64,000 bases of DNA, taken from assembly GCF_050947875.1 (NCBI RefSeq), contig NC_134570.1, positions 239,622,584 through 239,686,583 on the forward strand, given 5' to 3'. Numbering within the stretch: position 1 is the stretch's first letter; every line of letters starts with the position of its first letter. This stretch comes from Dermacentor variabilis (Eukaryota > Arthropoda > Arachnida > Ixodida > Ixodidae). The position numbers and the translations under genes are program-made. The notes under the pieces were generated by a model. That model was not told where the DNA came from, made no database searches, and saw only the letters and a list, made by a program, of their open reading frames with translations. Shown in pieces: positions 31,059-42,756 of the stretch.

Positions 31059-33555
31059 CCTGAGTGGCCGTGGCACATACCCACAGTGGGGGATTGGCCA
31101 GGAATCGGGTGGTTTAGTAAGGTGCATAAAAATAATGATAACAAGGGCGTTAGCAATTTGAGCGTGTGAGCTTAAAATTAAACGTTTTGTGTTTGGAGAA
31201 AAAAGGAAATAATCAGATCAAAACCGGGTATAAAATAATAATAATAATAATAATAATAATCTTTATTACAAATAAAGAAATAAGAAAATAATAATAATAA
31301 TAGATAAGAAATAAAAGAAAGCTATGGTTTGGAGGGAGAACGATCAATCTAACATGGAAATCGACTGGTTTCAATGAGGTAATTTTGGATCTCCAAGCAA
31401 ACATTTCTTTGGCTGAACCCAACAATGGAGGCTCCAAAAGATAGGATCACAGGCACTGATAAAGTTAGACCAATAGAGCGAAGCGGGATTTTGAGTAGTC
31501 GTTCCCTTATAATAGAGAAATGTCTGCAAGACAACAAGAAATGGTCGATTGTCTCCGCTTCGCCACAGAATGAGCCTAATGGTGAGGGGACCAGACCAGA
31601 CCTGTGGAGGTAGAAGCTCAATGCAGGTATACGGCAGCGCAGCTTCGTGATGGACACTTCAATTTTCCGTGTTCGACAAAAATCTCTGTTCCAAGGGTGT
31701 AGGAGATGTCCGTAATCCACAGAGTTAGTAATTGCGGAGCCTGATACTGACTGTATAATGATACTCCTGCGAAATCTAGCAGCAGTAACATAAGCAGTCA
31801 AAGGGCAGCAAGGGAGAATCGGGCCACTTATCGATGCCTTGGCTAGAGAGTCTGCAATTTCATTAATGATTAGTCCTTTATGGCCAGGCACCTAAATCAA
31901 ACGCACGCTTCTCAAGTAACCAGCTACCAATGAATGAAATGTCCTCATCACGCGAGAATCACTAGAAGCAGTAAGGGATGAGCACAATGACAAAGAATCA
32001 GTGACTATCACGGCTGACGTAACTGATGGTCCTAATTTGCGTAATGCCCGCACCATGCACGGCCATGAATTCGGCTAAAAAGATTGGTATGACATCTGGC
32101 AGCCGAAGAGAAAATGTCCAATCGAGAATCGGGGAAAATATTCCTACACCTGACTTTTCTTCACATTGTGAAGCATCTGCAGCAATTACAACGTTTGTTT
32201 GAAGGTTTTTTAGGTGATCTTGTAATATACCGTCTAGAATACGGTGTGGAAGTAATTTTACATTATTAGGAAAGATGTCATCGAATTGAATATTTGTGGC
32301 GACAGCCCTGTCGAAAATAGGAAGTACATCGCATATGCGCACGCCCAAAGAGTCAAGTAATTTTTGCACGAATATAATTTGCGGATTATGTAGTCGCGGC
32401 CAGATGACACCGAAAAACAATGCAGGTTGTGAAATAAAGATTATTTGGGGATGATGCAGTGGTGATTCATAAATCCTTAAGAACGTCAGCACCGCCGAAA
32501 GCCGAAACCTGCACGAAAGTGGCGGAACACGGGATTCTAGATAAAGAATAGAATTTTCAACAAATTTAGGAAGACCTAAACAAAGACGTAATGCTTCTCT
32601 TTCTAAGAGGATTAGAGGACGGGACATGTAGGCTGGAGCTGCAGAGAAGAGCACGCAACCAAATTCTATTACAGGGCGAACGTACATACGATATATCATT
32701 AGGAGTGTATCTCTTCTCAATCCTATTCGATGACTGCGCAGCCTACGCTATATGCCAATTGCACGGGTACCTTTCCCAATCACATGATCTATGTGTGAGC
32801 GCCAGTTGAGAGATGCGTTATAAATAATACCGAGGTATGTAACAGATTCCACCTGTGGTATGTCTTGAAGGTGGTAAGACTATGAAATGTGCACTATGTC
32901 ACGTATCGGAAAAACGAGAACAGCACATTTGCTGGCATTGAGTGTGCAGTGACTAGCATCTAACCACCTCTCCAGATCATAAAGGTAAGTTTGCAGTCGT
33001 TGGTATAGCGTGTGGATGTCGTTTGCAGATGCAAAAAACGCAATATCGTCTGCATAAACATAAGTAGTTATTTCTTGATGACAAGGTAGTGTACTCATGA
33101 GAATATTAAAAATGCACCGGGGAAAGAACTGAGCCTTGTGGTTCGCCTCTCGTTTGTTTGTGTTTAGAAGAAGAAACGCCGCTTTCGTAGCAATAGAATT
33201 CTCTTTCACCTAAGACTGACTGAATCCACGCTACTATATACCCAAAAACACCACAGGAAATTAACCGATTGATCAATACAGTGTGTTCCACAGTGTCGTA
33301 TGCTTTAGCGATATCGAGCGTCACTAAGGCAGCGTATTGCTTATGACATCGAGCGAATTGTATTCGGCTTTCTAAGTCGACGTGGGCATGCCAGATGGAG
33401 CAGCCGGCCCTGAAACCAATCTGACAGGGACTAAGAATGAAATTATCATTAATAAATTTCATGATGCGACAAGGAAGAAGCGTCTCAATGAATTTTACTG
33501 CGTTTGAATGTAAGCGCAATGGGCCTAATGTTCTCCACTACATACTTTCCTTCTT

Positions 33556-33695
33556 AGAACGACAGAAAGCTGAGCTAGTTGGTAAGGATTCATTATGCAA
33601 TATAGAAGTGAGGCGTGCAGACAGGACACAAGAGTGTTGTCCACTTCTCTACTCTTGTGTCCTGTCTGCACGCCTCACTTCTACTTTGCATAATA
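33556..33695 (-). mobile_element. 140-bp foldback element with 12-bp TSD
   Basis: Lies inside LINE D, flanked by ACTTTCCTTCTT at 33544-33555 and 33696-33707. Two arms of 43 bp (33593-33635 and 33651-33693) are inverted copies with two mismatches, separated by 15 bp. A further 37-bp segment (33556-33592) has no partner. A second copy is at 59007-59179. No coding capacity. Confidence 0.9.
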
Positions 33696-33764
33696 ACTTT
33701 CCTTCTTGTTTCTTAAGCATCAATATTACTTTGGCGAGCTTCCAGTGCAACGGAATCCAAGCAT

Positions 33765-33895
33765 TTTTTTTTATTTGAATTTTGTGAATTTATTAGACAA
33801 TACACTACAATTACAAAGAAAATGTACTACAGAAGGAGGTCCCAAAGTAAAAACTGTCAGGGGGACCTCCTGTTACAACATCTACAAAATATGTA
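33765..33895 (-). mobile_element. Short LINE 3' end inside LINE D
   Basis: Plus-strand T-rich run at 33766-33774 followed by sequence with GGAGGTCCC (33836-33844) and GGACCTCC (33862-33869). The same pair is seen in the 3' UTR of the LINE at 11930-11975. It is read as a strongly 5'-truncated minus-strand insertion; the exact ends are unclear. Confidence 0.55.
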
Positions 33896-34613
33896 ATATA
33901 GGATTAGCAACGAGTTTAATTGAATAATTCACCAGGTCCAAAAGAACGTTAGGCGATTCTTGTAACAATATCTTTAACATTGCATTTGTGATTCCATCAG
34001 GGCCAGCGGCTGAATTCGGTAAACATAGTGCAGTCTCATTTAGTTCAGCTAACGAAACTAGAGTAAAGCCATGCCCGGGATCTAATGTAGAATGAATAGC
34101 CGGAAGTCTGGCCGTAAATCGATTTTCTAAGCCTTCGGCAATCTCTTCTATAGAGGCGCTCAGTTCCTGCGGGGTCAAAACAATTGAATTTAATGTTAAG
34201 GGTGTTGGTAGCACCTTCCTAGCATGAAGGAATGAAAATAAAGGACGCTTATTTTTTGAATTAGATAATCGTAATGTCTAATATCGTATTCCTCTTTGGC
34301 TCGATTAACAATACGCTTAATTGCACCAGCATGAAACTGATAATTTTTCCAATTTGTCGGACACTGATTATGCAGAAGCATTTTCCAAGCGGCCTTTTTT
34401 TTTTCTATAGTCCCGCGTACACTCATTATTCCACCAACGACAAGCGGTGCCTTTAGCCGAAGGGACGACAAATTCAGCTTGCTTCCGGGAATCCTCTAGA
34501 ATTGATCAAATGGTTGAAGCAATTTCCTTATCATTGGCATTGGCAAGTTTCGAAACGGCAGAACGCAAGAAAGTCTTAAATTTCGTATGGTCCAAAAATG
34601 TGCATGCCTGGTA

Positions 34614-35273
34614 TTATAAAGATGTTATTTCACAATTGATTTCAAATGACACAGGAAGATGATCACTGTTGGTTGCTGAGTCAACCGCTACCCACGACAA
34701 AACCTTGATGCCAGCGCTACAAAATGTCATATCTAACATTGAAAGGAAGGGTCCTCTAGCAAACGGTACTTGTCCTGTGTTGTGACATGAAAGGTGGCTA
34801 TCAATCGTCCACTCCCAAAGTCGCTTACCACACAAATCTGTTTTCAGCCCCCACGACACGTGATGCGAATTAAAATCCTCTACAAACAAAATTTCTTTTC
34901 TACAGGCAGCCACAGCCCTATCAAGTTGACGGGTACTTTGCACACCACTGGGAAAATAAGCATTTATAATGTAAAATGGATGGTATCCTGGGAGACATAA
35001 ATCTATCGCCAAAATTTCACAGTCGAAGTCCATGATTTGAAAAGAAATTTTTGCCTTGTGACAAATTTTACTGAAAACAAGTATCATTAATCCTCCACCT
35101 GGCGAGTCTCTATCTAATCGGAGGGACCAAAAACCTTTTAAATGAAAATTTTTCTCTGGTGAAAGCCACGTTTCTTGAAGAAGTAAGATATCTGGATTGA
35201 ATTGAATAGATAGGCAAGATAAATCTGTTGAAGCTGAAAATATAGAACGACAGTTCCACTGCAGCACTTTCAA
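34614..35273 (-). pseudogene. LINE D ORF2: APE endonuclease
   Basis: Open for 219 codons: KVLQWNCRSIFSAS (substrate Asn), ILLLQETWLSPEKNF (catalytic Glu), SPGGGLMIL, IINAYFPSG, FVEDFNSHHVSWG (GDFN has become EDFN) and NSDHLPVSFE (SDH intact). The first codon is TTG, not ATG, and overlaps the ORF1 stop TGA; an ATGA-type coupled start may have been lost. Confidence 0.9.
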
Positions 35274-36630
35274 CTGTCCAATGGTATTGAACGCACAGCA
35301 GCGGGAACTGCCGCCTTTAGAATACTTTCTGTAAGCACGGAAGTTGGTTGACTCTTTTTTGATTTTGGTTTCATAGTTTTTGAAATTGGGGACCCCATAC
35401 GTTTGGGAGCTCGAGTGTCAAGTTCCATGTCTGTGACACTAACAGTGTCTGAATAAGAGGGCTCATCCTCGCGTGTTTGAACTAGCGAAGTAGTGTCTGT
35501 GGAATGTTCTGCAACTGTGGAAAGCGTCTCTACCTCGTTGCTAGGCATTCGAGGTGTGGCGTTAGATACTGCGCACTGCATTGGTGTCTTAGTGGGCTGT
35601 ATTATTTGCATCATGTGACTGGGAATGATTTGCGCTAAGCAATCAGAGAGACTGGATATCAATTTATCCATAGCTTTAGCCATTGCTTTTTCCACAGCAG
35701 TGTTAATTGCTTCTGAGAGGTTAAGATCCATGGTTGGAGTGTTACGCGCTGTAACCCCAGAGTATCCGAAGGCCCTGCCTTTGATAACTGAAGCTGCATC
35801 TCTTCGTACGAGCGACGGCGGTCGATTATTTCAAGAATTTGTATTTCTTGAGCGCGAGCTGAGCAGTTCGAATAGTCTGTTGGGTGTTCTCCCCCACAGA
35901 GGCAGCACTTTTGAGACTGAGTATGGCATTCACTTGAAGAATGACCATCCCCACAGGTGCGGCAATGCAAGCTAGACTTACATCCTCCTGCGCTGTGCCC
36001 GAATCTCCAACAATTCTTACAGTGGATTGGACGTGACGCAAGCGGCTCTACACGGAACACAAGAGGCCACACCTTTATTTCAGATGGACATGATGTGCCC
36101 ACAAATGTTGCAATAACAGATTCTGTCGGAACCCTCTCGTTATTGGCCAGTCGATTGCAACGGTAGATAGCAATGACGCCTGCTGTGGATAGCTTGTCCA
36201 GGGTTTCAGTAGGACTTAATCGGGAGTCTACGCCACGCGCAAGACCCTTGGTGCACGCAAGGTGAGGCGGAATGAAAGCACTCACCGGGGTGGAAGAGAA
36301 TGAAGTGCATTTCAAGAGGTCTTCTACGCAGGTCTGGTCGGGTGAACGACACACTGTACCTCCCCGTCCGAATGCTCGCACATCAGTGATGGTCTGGAAG
36401 TGGTTGGACGTGGCCTTAAGTGTCTTCTGGACAGCCTGTGGATTCGTAATCCTGATGGAACCTCCATTGGTAGGTACAAGCGCCACAGGAATGGTTCTGA
36501 CGCCACTGCGAAAAAATAAATCTATGGGCAATTCATTAGGTGGCAGGGATGCTGACCAGGCGAATCGCGCCTGGCCAGGAGAACTGGTCGACATCAGCTC
36601 GAGACGGCTGACGCAAGGAATGCCTATCAA
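35270..36630 (-). pseudogene. LINE D ORF1: gag-like protein with three zinc knuckles
   Basis: The frame 36630-35720 carries an N-terminal region with two-strand patterns and then three CCHC-type knuckles: CKNCWRFGHSAGGC, CRTCGDGHSSSEC and CCLCGGEHPTDYSNC. One frameshift near 35720 moves the rest to the frame 35731-35270 (a helical MDLNLSEAINTAVEKAMAKA, then a Ser/Thr/Lys-rich tail). It ends at 35270, overlapping the first codons of ORF2. Expected to bind the element's RNA. Confidence 0.85.
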
Positions 36631-36790
36631 CCAGGAACTAAAATACGGTTATTGAGACACCTTAAACCACCCGACACTCAGCCAAAACACCACTGCAGGT
36701 CAACGAAACGGTTGTTCTGTCGAGGCCAGCAGGAACCAGGGACAACAGCAGGAACGGCGGTCCTGCCACCAGCGGAGGGCTTCAGCTGTA

Positions 36791-36900
36791 GATGGACGAT
36801 GATCGTAGCGTGATCGCAGCGTAGCCCGGCCTCTCAAACTCCTCGTTCTCTTCATCTTCTCTTTCTTTTCTTCTTGTCCGTGCCTTTCGTATCTGTTACA
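36791..36900 (-). repeat. Gypsy 1 5' LTR, proximal piece
   Basis: Aligns with 26801-26909 (GATGGACGATGATCGTAGCG to ATCTGTTACA) with few substitutions. It is followed by the TSD ATAT and LINE A. Confidence 0.88.
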
Positions 36901-37991
36901 ATATTATTTATTTAGTAGTAGGCCTTAAATCAACTATTAGACTGTATGCCGACGACTGCGTCATGTATCGTAAAGTGAAATGTCATGCCGATATGTCTGT
37001 CTTACAGGACGACCTTGAAAAAGTGTCTATCTGGTGCAAGCGGTGGCAGATGACTCTGAGAACTGGTAAATGCTACCATGTGCAGTTTACAAATAAAAAG
37101 GAAAAAATTCCCCAGTTCCTATTGCGTAAGTAATATTGCACTCAGTACCGCTAAGGATGTTAAGTACCTCAGAGTTACGTTTTCTGAAACGCTTGACTGG
37201 ACTAATCATATTAACTCAATTAGCACGAAAGCTTACAGTCTTTTTCACTTTCTCCGATGAAATTTTAAGCATTCTTCTTCATCACTGAAAGCAACCTTTT
37301 ATTTAACAAACGTGAGGCCTATTCTAGAATATGCATGCGTTGCTTGGGATCCATACACTAAAAATCTCACAGACAAAATAGAACGCGTCCAGAAGCAAGC
37401 AGCAAGCTTCGTAACCGGAAATTATAATTTTACTATCAGAGGGTCCGAAATATGGGAAGGGTTGGGTTGGAAAACTCTTTCTTCACGCAAGAAAATCCAA
37501 AGATTGAAATTTCTGTACAATATATGTAAATGCAAAACTGGTATCGACAAAACACTGTTCATCAAGGAGCTGCATTACGTTTCATCTAGGAGAGACCACG
37601 CTAACAAAATTAGAGCTTATCAGTGCCGTACCAATGTGTTTAAGTATTCATTTTTTCCTAACATGATTAACTATTGGAATGAGCTCCCTAATAAATTGAT
37701 GGCAGCGTGTGGTATTGAAAATGCTATTGAGAAACATATTCTTTGATTGTTCTGTTATTCATCGCTGCACATATGCTACTTTTTGTTATTTATTTTGTTA
37801 CTTACTTTGTTTGGTACTTTGCTAGTTTGTCTTCCGCTTTTGCGAATTTCAGCCTTTAAACAATATTGTATTTACTGATGTATTCTTTTGATGTTGCTGA
37901 ATATATTTTCATTGTGACCATCTGTATTTTAACCCCCCTACGATAACGCCGTGCAGGCGATGTAGGTATACCGAATAAATAAATAAATAAA
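36901..37991 (+). pseudogene. LINE A, piece 3: RT YADD to C-terminus, 3' UTR and tail
   Basis: Begins with the TSD and reads GLKSTIRLYADDCVMYRKV (catalytic YADD), WCKRWQMTLRTGK, VKYLRVTFSETLDWTNHI, then at 37312 RPILEYACVAWDPYTKNL, VQKQAASFVTGNY and a terminal RTNVFKYSFFPNMINYWNEL, with a stop at 37744. The 3' UTR ends in (AAAT)n near 37975-37991. Joined to pieces 1 and 2 it accounts for a LINE 5'-truncated in the endonuclease. Confidence 0.9.
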
Positions 37992-38614
37992 TATTTGCCT
38001 ACATTCTATTCTGTTTTAACATGGTAGTCCACCATAACTCTTTTTATCTTGCTAGCGTCAATCTTGTCTCACCAAAATTTAAACACATCATAGGCACACA
38101 ATATTGAAGAACACAGAGATAACATTCACGTACTACAGTACGTGCTAAATTGAACCAGGGTTATTCACCTTTCCGCTTAATTTTAATGTGCCGAAAATTC
38201 TTGTCAAGCAAAAATACATTGTCATACAATGAAAACCGGTTTAGTTCGAGTGTGAAGGCATGCCGCTTCAATTAATTCGACCCCTGTCAGCACGCTCACA
38301 TGCGCAGCACAGTTATAGAAAACTTTCAAATGCAAAAAGAAGAAAACATTTCTACAAGAGGTGCTTTTGCTTACCGGGGTGATGACTGTGATGGCAGCAA
38401 CCTTTCCCTCAGTGGCGATAATGACTTGTGCTGTGCCTTAAGTTACGATTCTGTTGTGATCTTTCTCAGCACCGGCGATAATGCCGAGGAGTGTGGGTCA
38501 CTGATCAATGACAACATGTACTGTTATTTTAGTCTGTATAAAAGTATTCTGCTGACGACAGACTATGTTAGAATCCTCAGGAATTCTTCGTATTGGAAAC
38601 CAGAAAATTGAGGA
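37992..38614. other. Unassigned stretch left of LINE E
   Basis: One plus frame of 103 codons (38300-38611) has no clear family. Its end, SILLTTD near 38550, is where the start of a gypsy RNase H (LxTDAS) would be expected if the gypsy seen right of LINE E extends here. That is a weak inference. Otherwise A+T-rich and unremarkable. Confidence 0.3.
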
Positions 38615-39059
38615 TTGGTGTTTATGATGATGATGGTCATGATGATGATGTATGGGGTTTTATGGCGCAAGGGCCAGGAATGGCCAAAGAGCGCGGTGTC
38701 TGTGGTAGTGGGTGTGCAGTGTAACTATGATTACTATGAAATTGGTGTGACGTGGCTGTAAAGGGGCCTTAAAATATACGCTCTAAAGTGCGTAAAATCT
38801 GTGTAATAAAATTATGGCGATGACATATGACTTGTACTCTGAACATTTCGATGCATTTAAAAAGAATGATACGATAGGTAAAATATGTCAGATTAAAGGA
38901 ATTGCTAGAGCACTACTGCCTCCTTAGAGCCCTTGAAACACACAAGGGCCGGGAGGCATGTGCTATGCAAAACAATTATCGCAGTGGCATCCTCTGGAGA
39001 GAGGAGACGCTACGAACATGTGGGACTAACAACATGCAACACAACATCTTTCAGATAAC

Positions 39060-42000
39060 TTAGGACTGCGTTGGTGTCAAATAGCGGTTCTGGGCCGAGT
39101 AGTGCTGCCAGTATGCTAAGGGAAAATATTTCTTTCTTTCAGATTCGGCTGCGCGACACTCCAAGAGAACGTGGAGTACGGTCAGCCTCTCCCCGCGTCT
39201 ACCACAGGTTGGAGGCTCACTTCCGGTGAGTAGAAAGTTATGGATGCCAAATGTGTGTCCTATTCTTAAACGACAGAATAGGACATCTCTTCGGCGCGAT
39301 TTTGTTGTAGAGGGCCAGAGTCCTAACTGTGGCTTTATTATGTGGAGCTTGTTATCCTTTTCCGCGTCCCACATGCGTTGCCAGTGGGCCCGCAGCCTCC
39401 TTCGCAAGACAGGTCTCAGATCTGTGACAGGCACCTCAGCGGTAGGGTTAACGGCTTGCGATGCTATAGACGTGGCCATCTCGTCCGCCAGAACGTTGCC
39501 CTCGATGCTCCTATGACCAGGCACCCAGCGTATAATGATATGCTGGTTAGATATGTACGCTTTACACAAGACGGTGTACAGTTCGTTAAGTACTGGATTT
39601 TTGTGTCTATAGAGTGACATCAAGGCCTTCAGGACGCTTAGGGAGTCTGTATATATCGCTGATTTTTGAAGTTTTGATTTTCTTATATGATTTACAGAAG
39701 ACAATACTGCGTAGGCCTCGGCCGTGAAGATACTTTTTCCGGATGTAGTACACCAGATTCTGAGAAGGATGGGCCGAAGGCAGCATAAGACACCGCTGCA
39801 TTTGACTTCGAAGCGTCTGTGTAGAACTCTGCGCAGGAGTGCTTGTGCTGGAGTTCTAGAAAATGCATTCGAATTTCTATCTCTGTTGCGTATTTTGTTA
39901 CTTCTAAAAAGGATATGTCACATTCTATCAGCTGCCACTCCCAAGGTGGTAAGAGCTTGGTTGGATGCATTAGGCGAAGCTCGAAGAGTGGGACACGCAT
40001 TTCATTACTAAGCTCTCTCACACGAAGCGAGAAAGGCTGTCTTACAGAGGGATGGTTATGGAAGATTGTAGTACATGTCATATCGTTAACAGTGTTAAAA
40101 CATGGGTGTTGATGATTGGAATGTATTATCAGGAAATATATAAGGCTGATGTAAGTTCTCTGTAGATGGAGGGACCATTCATTTGATTCCGCGTATAAGC
40201 TTTCAATCGGACTTGTTCTGAAAGCGCCAGTGGCTAAGCGGATACCTAGATAATGGACAGGATCTAGGATCTTTAGTGCGCTCGGAGCGGCAGAGTTATA
40301 CACGACAGCACCATAGTCCAATCGTGATCGGATTAGGCTCTTATAAACATTCATCAGACACTTCTTGCCGCTACCCCATGTTGAGTGGGATAGAACTTTA
40401 GGTAAGTTCATTGTCCTTAGACATTTTTCTTTAAGATATTTAATGTGCTTTATAAAAGTAAGCTTGGAGTCTAGTATAATACCTAGAAATTTGTGTTCTT
40501 TGTTGATAGGTATCTGATGTCCACACAGTTGAACAAATGGATCTGGAACCAGGCCTCTTTTTCTAGTAAAAGGAACACAAGAGCTTTTGTGGGGGTTGAT
40601 TTTAAATCCGTTTTCGTCTGCCCACTTGGAAACCTTGTTCAAGCCCTGCTGTACCTGTCTCTCGCATACTGTGAGGTTGCAGGATTTGAAGCTTATTTGT
40701 ATATCATCTACGTATACGGAATAAAAAATTGCCTGTGGCAGTGAAGCACGTAGTGTGTTCATCTTAACGATAAAGAGAGTGCAGCTGAGCACGCTTCCCT
40801 GGGGTACACCAGTTTCCTGCGTAAAAGGACGTGGCAGTGCATTACCGACTTTTACTCGGAAGGTACGATTTGACAAATTGCTTTCAATTGTGTTCAGCAT
40901 ATTTCCACGGATGCCAATTTCCGACAGGTCTTGCAAAATCCCGTAACGCCATGCCGTGTCATATGCCTTCTCCATATCGAGGAATATAGATAGGAAAACC
41001 TGTTTATGTATAAATGCATCGCGGATATTTCCTTCAATGCGCACAAGATGATCGGTAGTCGACCGCCCTTCTCGGAAGCCACACTGATAAGGATCGAGCA
41101 TATTGTTGAGCTCAAGGAAATGTATAAGTCGGCCATTTATCATTTTTTCAAAAAGCTTACACACAGAGTTTGTTAGAGCTATCGAACGGTAACTTGCCGC
41201 CAAGGAGGGGTCTTTTCCCTGCTTCAGGACAGGAACCACAATCGCCTCTTACCATGTAGATGGGAGGTATCCCGAAGCCCAAATAGTGTTGAATAGTGTA
41301 AGAAGTGTAACTTGTGCGTCAGTATGTAGGTTTCTGATCATGTCATATATGACTCTGTCAGGTCCCGGGGCAGTGCTTTTGCATGTGTTCAAGGCAGCTC
41401 TCAACTCGACAATACTGAAAGGGCGGTTATAGGGTTCATTCTTTCTGAATTTTTTAATTATTGGCTTACATTCTTCTGTTTCTTTATACTTGAGAAAGGA
41501 GTGAGAATAATGGGTTGAGCTCGACACGCTCTCAAAGTGCTCCCCAAGTGAGTCTGCCTGATCTTGCAGCGTATCACCTTGTGTGTTTACCAGAGGGAGT
41601 GATTGTGCTTGTCGCCCTATTATCCTAATAACCCTGTTCCAGACTTTGGCCTCATCTGTGTACGAGTTGATGCCCGACAAAAACTTCTGCCAGCTTTCTC
41701 TTCTGGCCTGTCGGCGGGTTCGCCTGCCTTCGGACTTTACTTTCTTAAAGTTAACAAGATTCCCCGCAGTGGGAGAGGCACGTAGCAACCCCCATGCTTT
41801 GTTCTGTTTTTTACGAGCGATCCTACAATCGTCGTTCCACCACGGGACACGCCGTTTGCATGCCAGGCCATTTACTTCTGATATGCATTTTGATGCGGCA
41901 TCTATTATAAAGGCTGTAAAATACTCAACAGCAGCATCAATTTCTAACGAGGACATGCCATCCCATGATATACTAGTTAGGGTTCGGAATTTCTCCCAGT

Positions 42001-42710
42001 CAGCTGTGTCAATCTTCCATCTAGGAGCGTGTGGTGTATATTCGTTTTCTTTAGGTGATCTTAGCAGAATAGGTAAGTGGTCGCTGCTGTAAGGGTCGTC
42101 GGTAACTTCCCATTCAAGTTCAGGCAGTACAGACGGGGAGACTATGCTAAGATCTATTGAAGAAAAGGTTCCCGTTTTCGAGAGAGTAATATGTGGGTTC
42201 CTTCTTATTCAACAGGCACGCACCAGAAGAAAAAAGGAACTGCTCGACAAGACGTCCTCGCGCATCTATACGAGGGTCGCCCCACAGGTAGTTATGTGCA
42301 TTTAAATCGCCAAGAACAACATAGGGTTCTGGCAATTCATCTATAAAGCACTGAAATTCATGTTTGCTTAGTTTGTAATGGGGGGGGGTATATAAATCGA
42401 GCAAATAGTGATAAGTTTGTTTAGCAGAACAACTCGAACCGCCACTGCCTCAAGGGCCGTTCGTAGTTGTAAACGTTGACACGCTATGCTTTTTTTGAAT
42501 TAAAATTGCAACACCGCCAGATGATGCGACAGCATCATCGCGATCCTTGCGAAAGGTAACATACTGTCGAAGAATGTTTGTGTATTTTGATTTTAAGTGT
42601 GTTTCCTGTAAACACAGCACTTTTGGATTGTGTTTATGGATGAGTTCTTGCACATCATCAAGATTCCTAAGAAGAACTTTGACATTCCATTGAATGATTT
42701 GTGTATCCAT
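39060..42710 (-). pseudogene. LINE E ORF2: APE endonuclease, RT and RNase H
   Basis: 42710-42450: IIQWNVKVLLRNLDDVQELI and VLCLQETHLKS (catalytic Glu). 42404-42147: YVVLGDLNAHNYLWG (Asp/Asn). About 42090-42060: SSDHLPILL. 41956-41249: linker and TAPGPDRVIYDMIRNL. 41239-39692: MVPVLKQGKDPSLAASYRSI, YQCGFREGRSTTDHLV, IFLDMEKAYDTAWRYG, QETGVPQGSVLSCTLF, YSVYVDDIQIS (VDD intact) and RSRLDYGAVVYNSA. RNase H starts at FYTDASKSNAAVSYA and, after a shift at about 39700, continues with SAIYTDSLSVLKAL and IIRWVPGHRSIEGNVLADEM. C-terminal CGRRGERLTVLHVLLEC finger. A few shifts; catalytic residues are preserved. Confidence 0.92.
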
Positions 42711-42756
42711 ATTTAAAGAAAATTGGTGCTGTGTTAACGGAAACGCAATTGATGCC

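Larger units (their letters stand above)
31349..34471 (-). pseudogene. LINE D ORF2: reverse transcriptase, RNase H and C-terminal zinc finger
   Basis: Minus strand, several frames. 34471-33882: linker and SAAGPDGITNAMLKILLQ. 33770-33690: AWIPLHWKLAKVILMLKKQ. 33519-33106: CQIGFRAGCSIWHAHVDLE, VTLDIAKAYDTVEHTVL and GEPQGSVLSPVHF. 33106-32880: YVYADDIAFFA (YADD intact). 32720-31998: thumb region and the RNase H start (IAADASQCEEKSGVGIF with the first Asp, then FLAEFMAVHG). 31891-31349: GHKGLIINEIADSLAKA (RNase H last block) and CGEAETIDHFLLSCRHF (terminal zinc finger). Three or more frameshifts plus two insertions break it. Confidence 0.88.
30985..36790 (-). mobile_element. LINE D, full-length or nearly so, I-clade with RNase H
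   Basis: Minus strand. ORF1 (36630-35270) is gag-like with zinc knuckles. ORF2 (35273-31349) has APE endonuclease, RT and RNase H. The 3' UTR holds an (ATA)n stretch at 31228-31260 and GGCCAATCCCCCACTGTGGG, followed by a (CAA)n tail. Inserted into the gypsy 1 5' LTR. It was itself entered by a foldback element (33556-33695) and a LINE 3' end (33765-33895). RNase H plus gag-like ORF1 places it in the I/Ingi/R1 side of LINEs. Confidence 0.88.
26761..36900 (-). mobile_element. Gypsy 1 LTR retrotransposon (minus strand), heavily interrupted
   Basis: 4-bp TSD ATAT on both sides. The left LTR is complete (26761-26909). The right LTR is split into 30950-30984 and 36791-36900 by LINE D. Reading on the minus strand: LTR, gag (30872 to 29540, interrupted by a LINE 3' end), then gypsy 2 sequence, then the integrase C-terminal half (27636-26944) and the LTR. 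Protease, RT, RNase H and half of the integrase of gypsy 1 are missing, replaced by gypsy 2 parts. Cannot move on its own. Confidence 0.85.

Noticed and set aside
30794..31169. Plus-strand frames with long Leu, Cys or Val runs
   Set aside because: Translations of the (TTG)n microsatellite.
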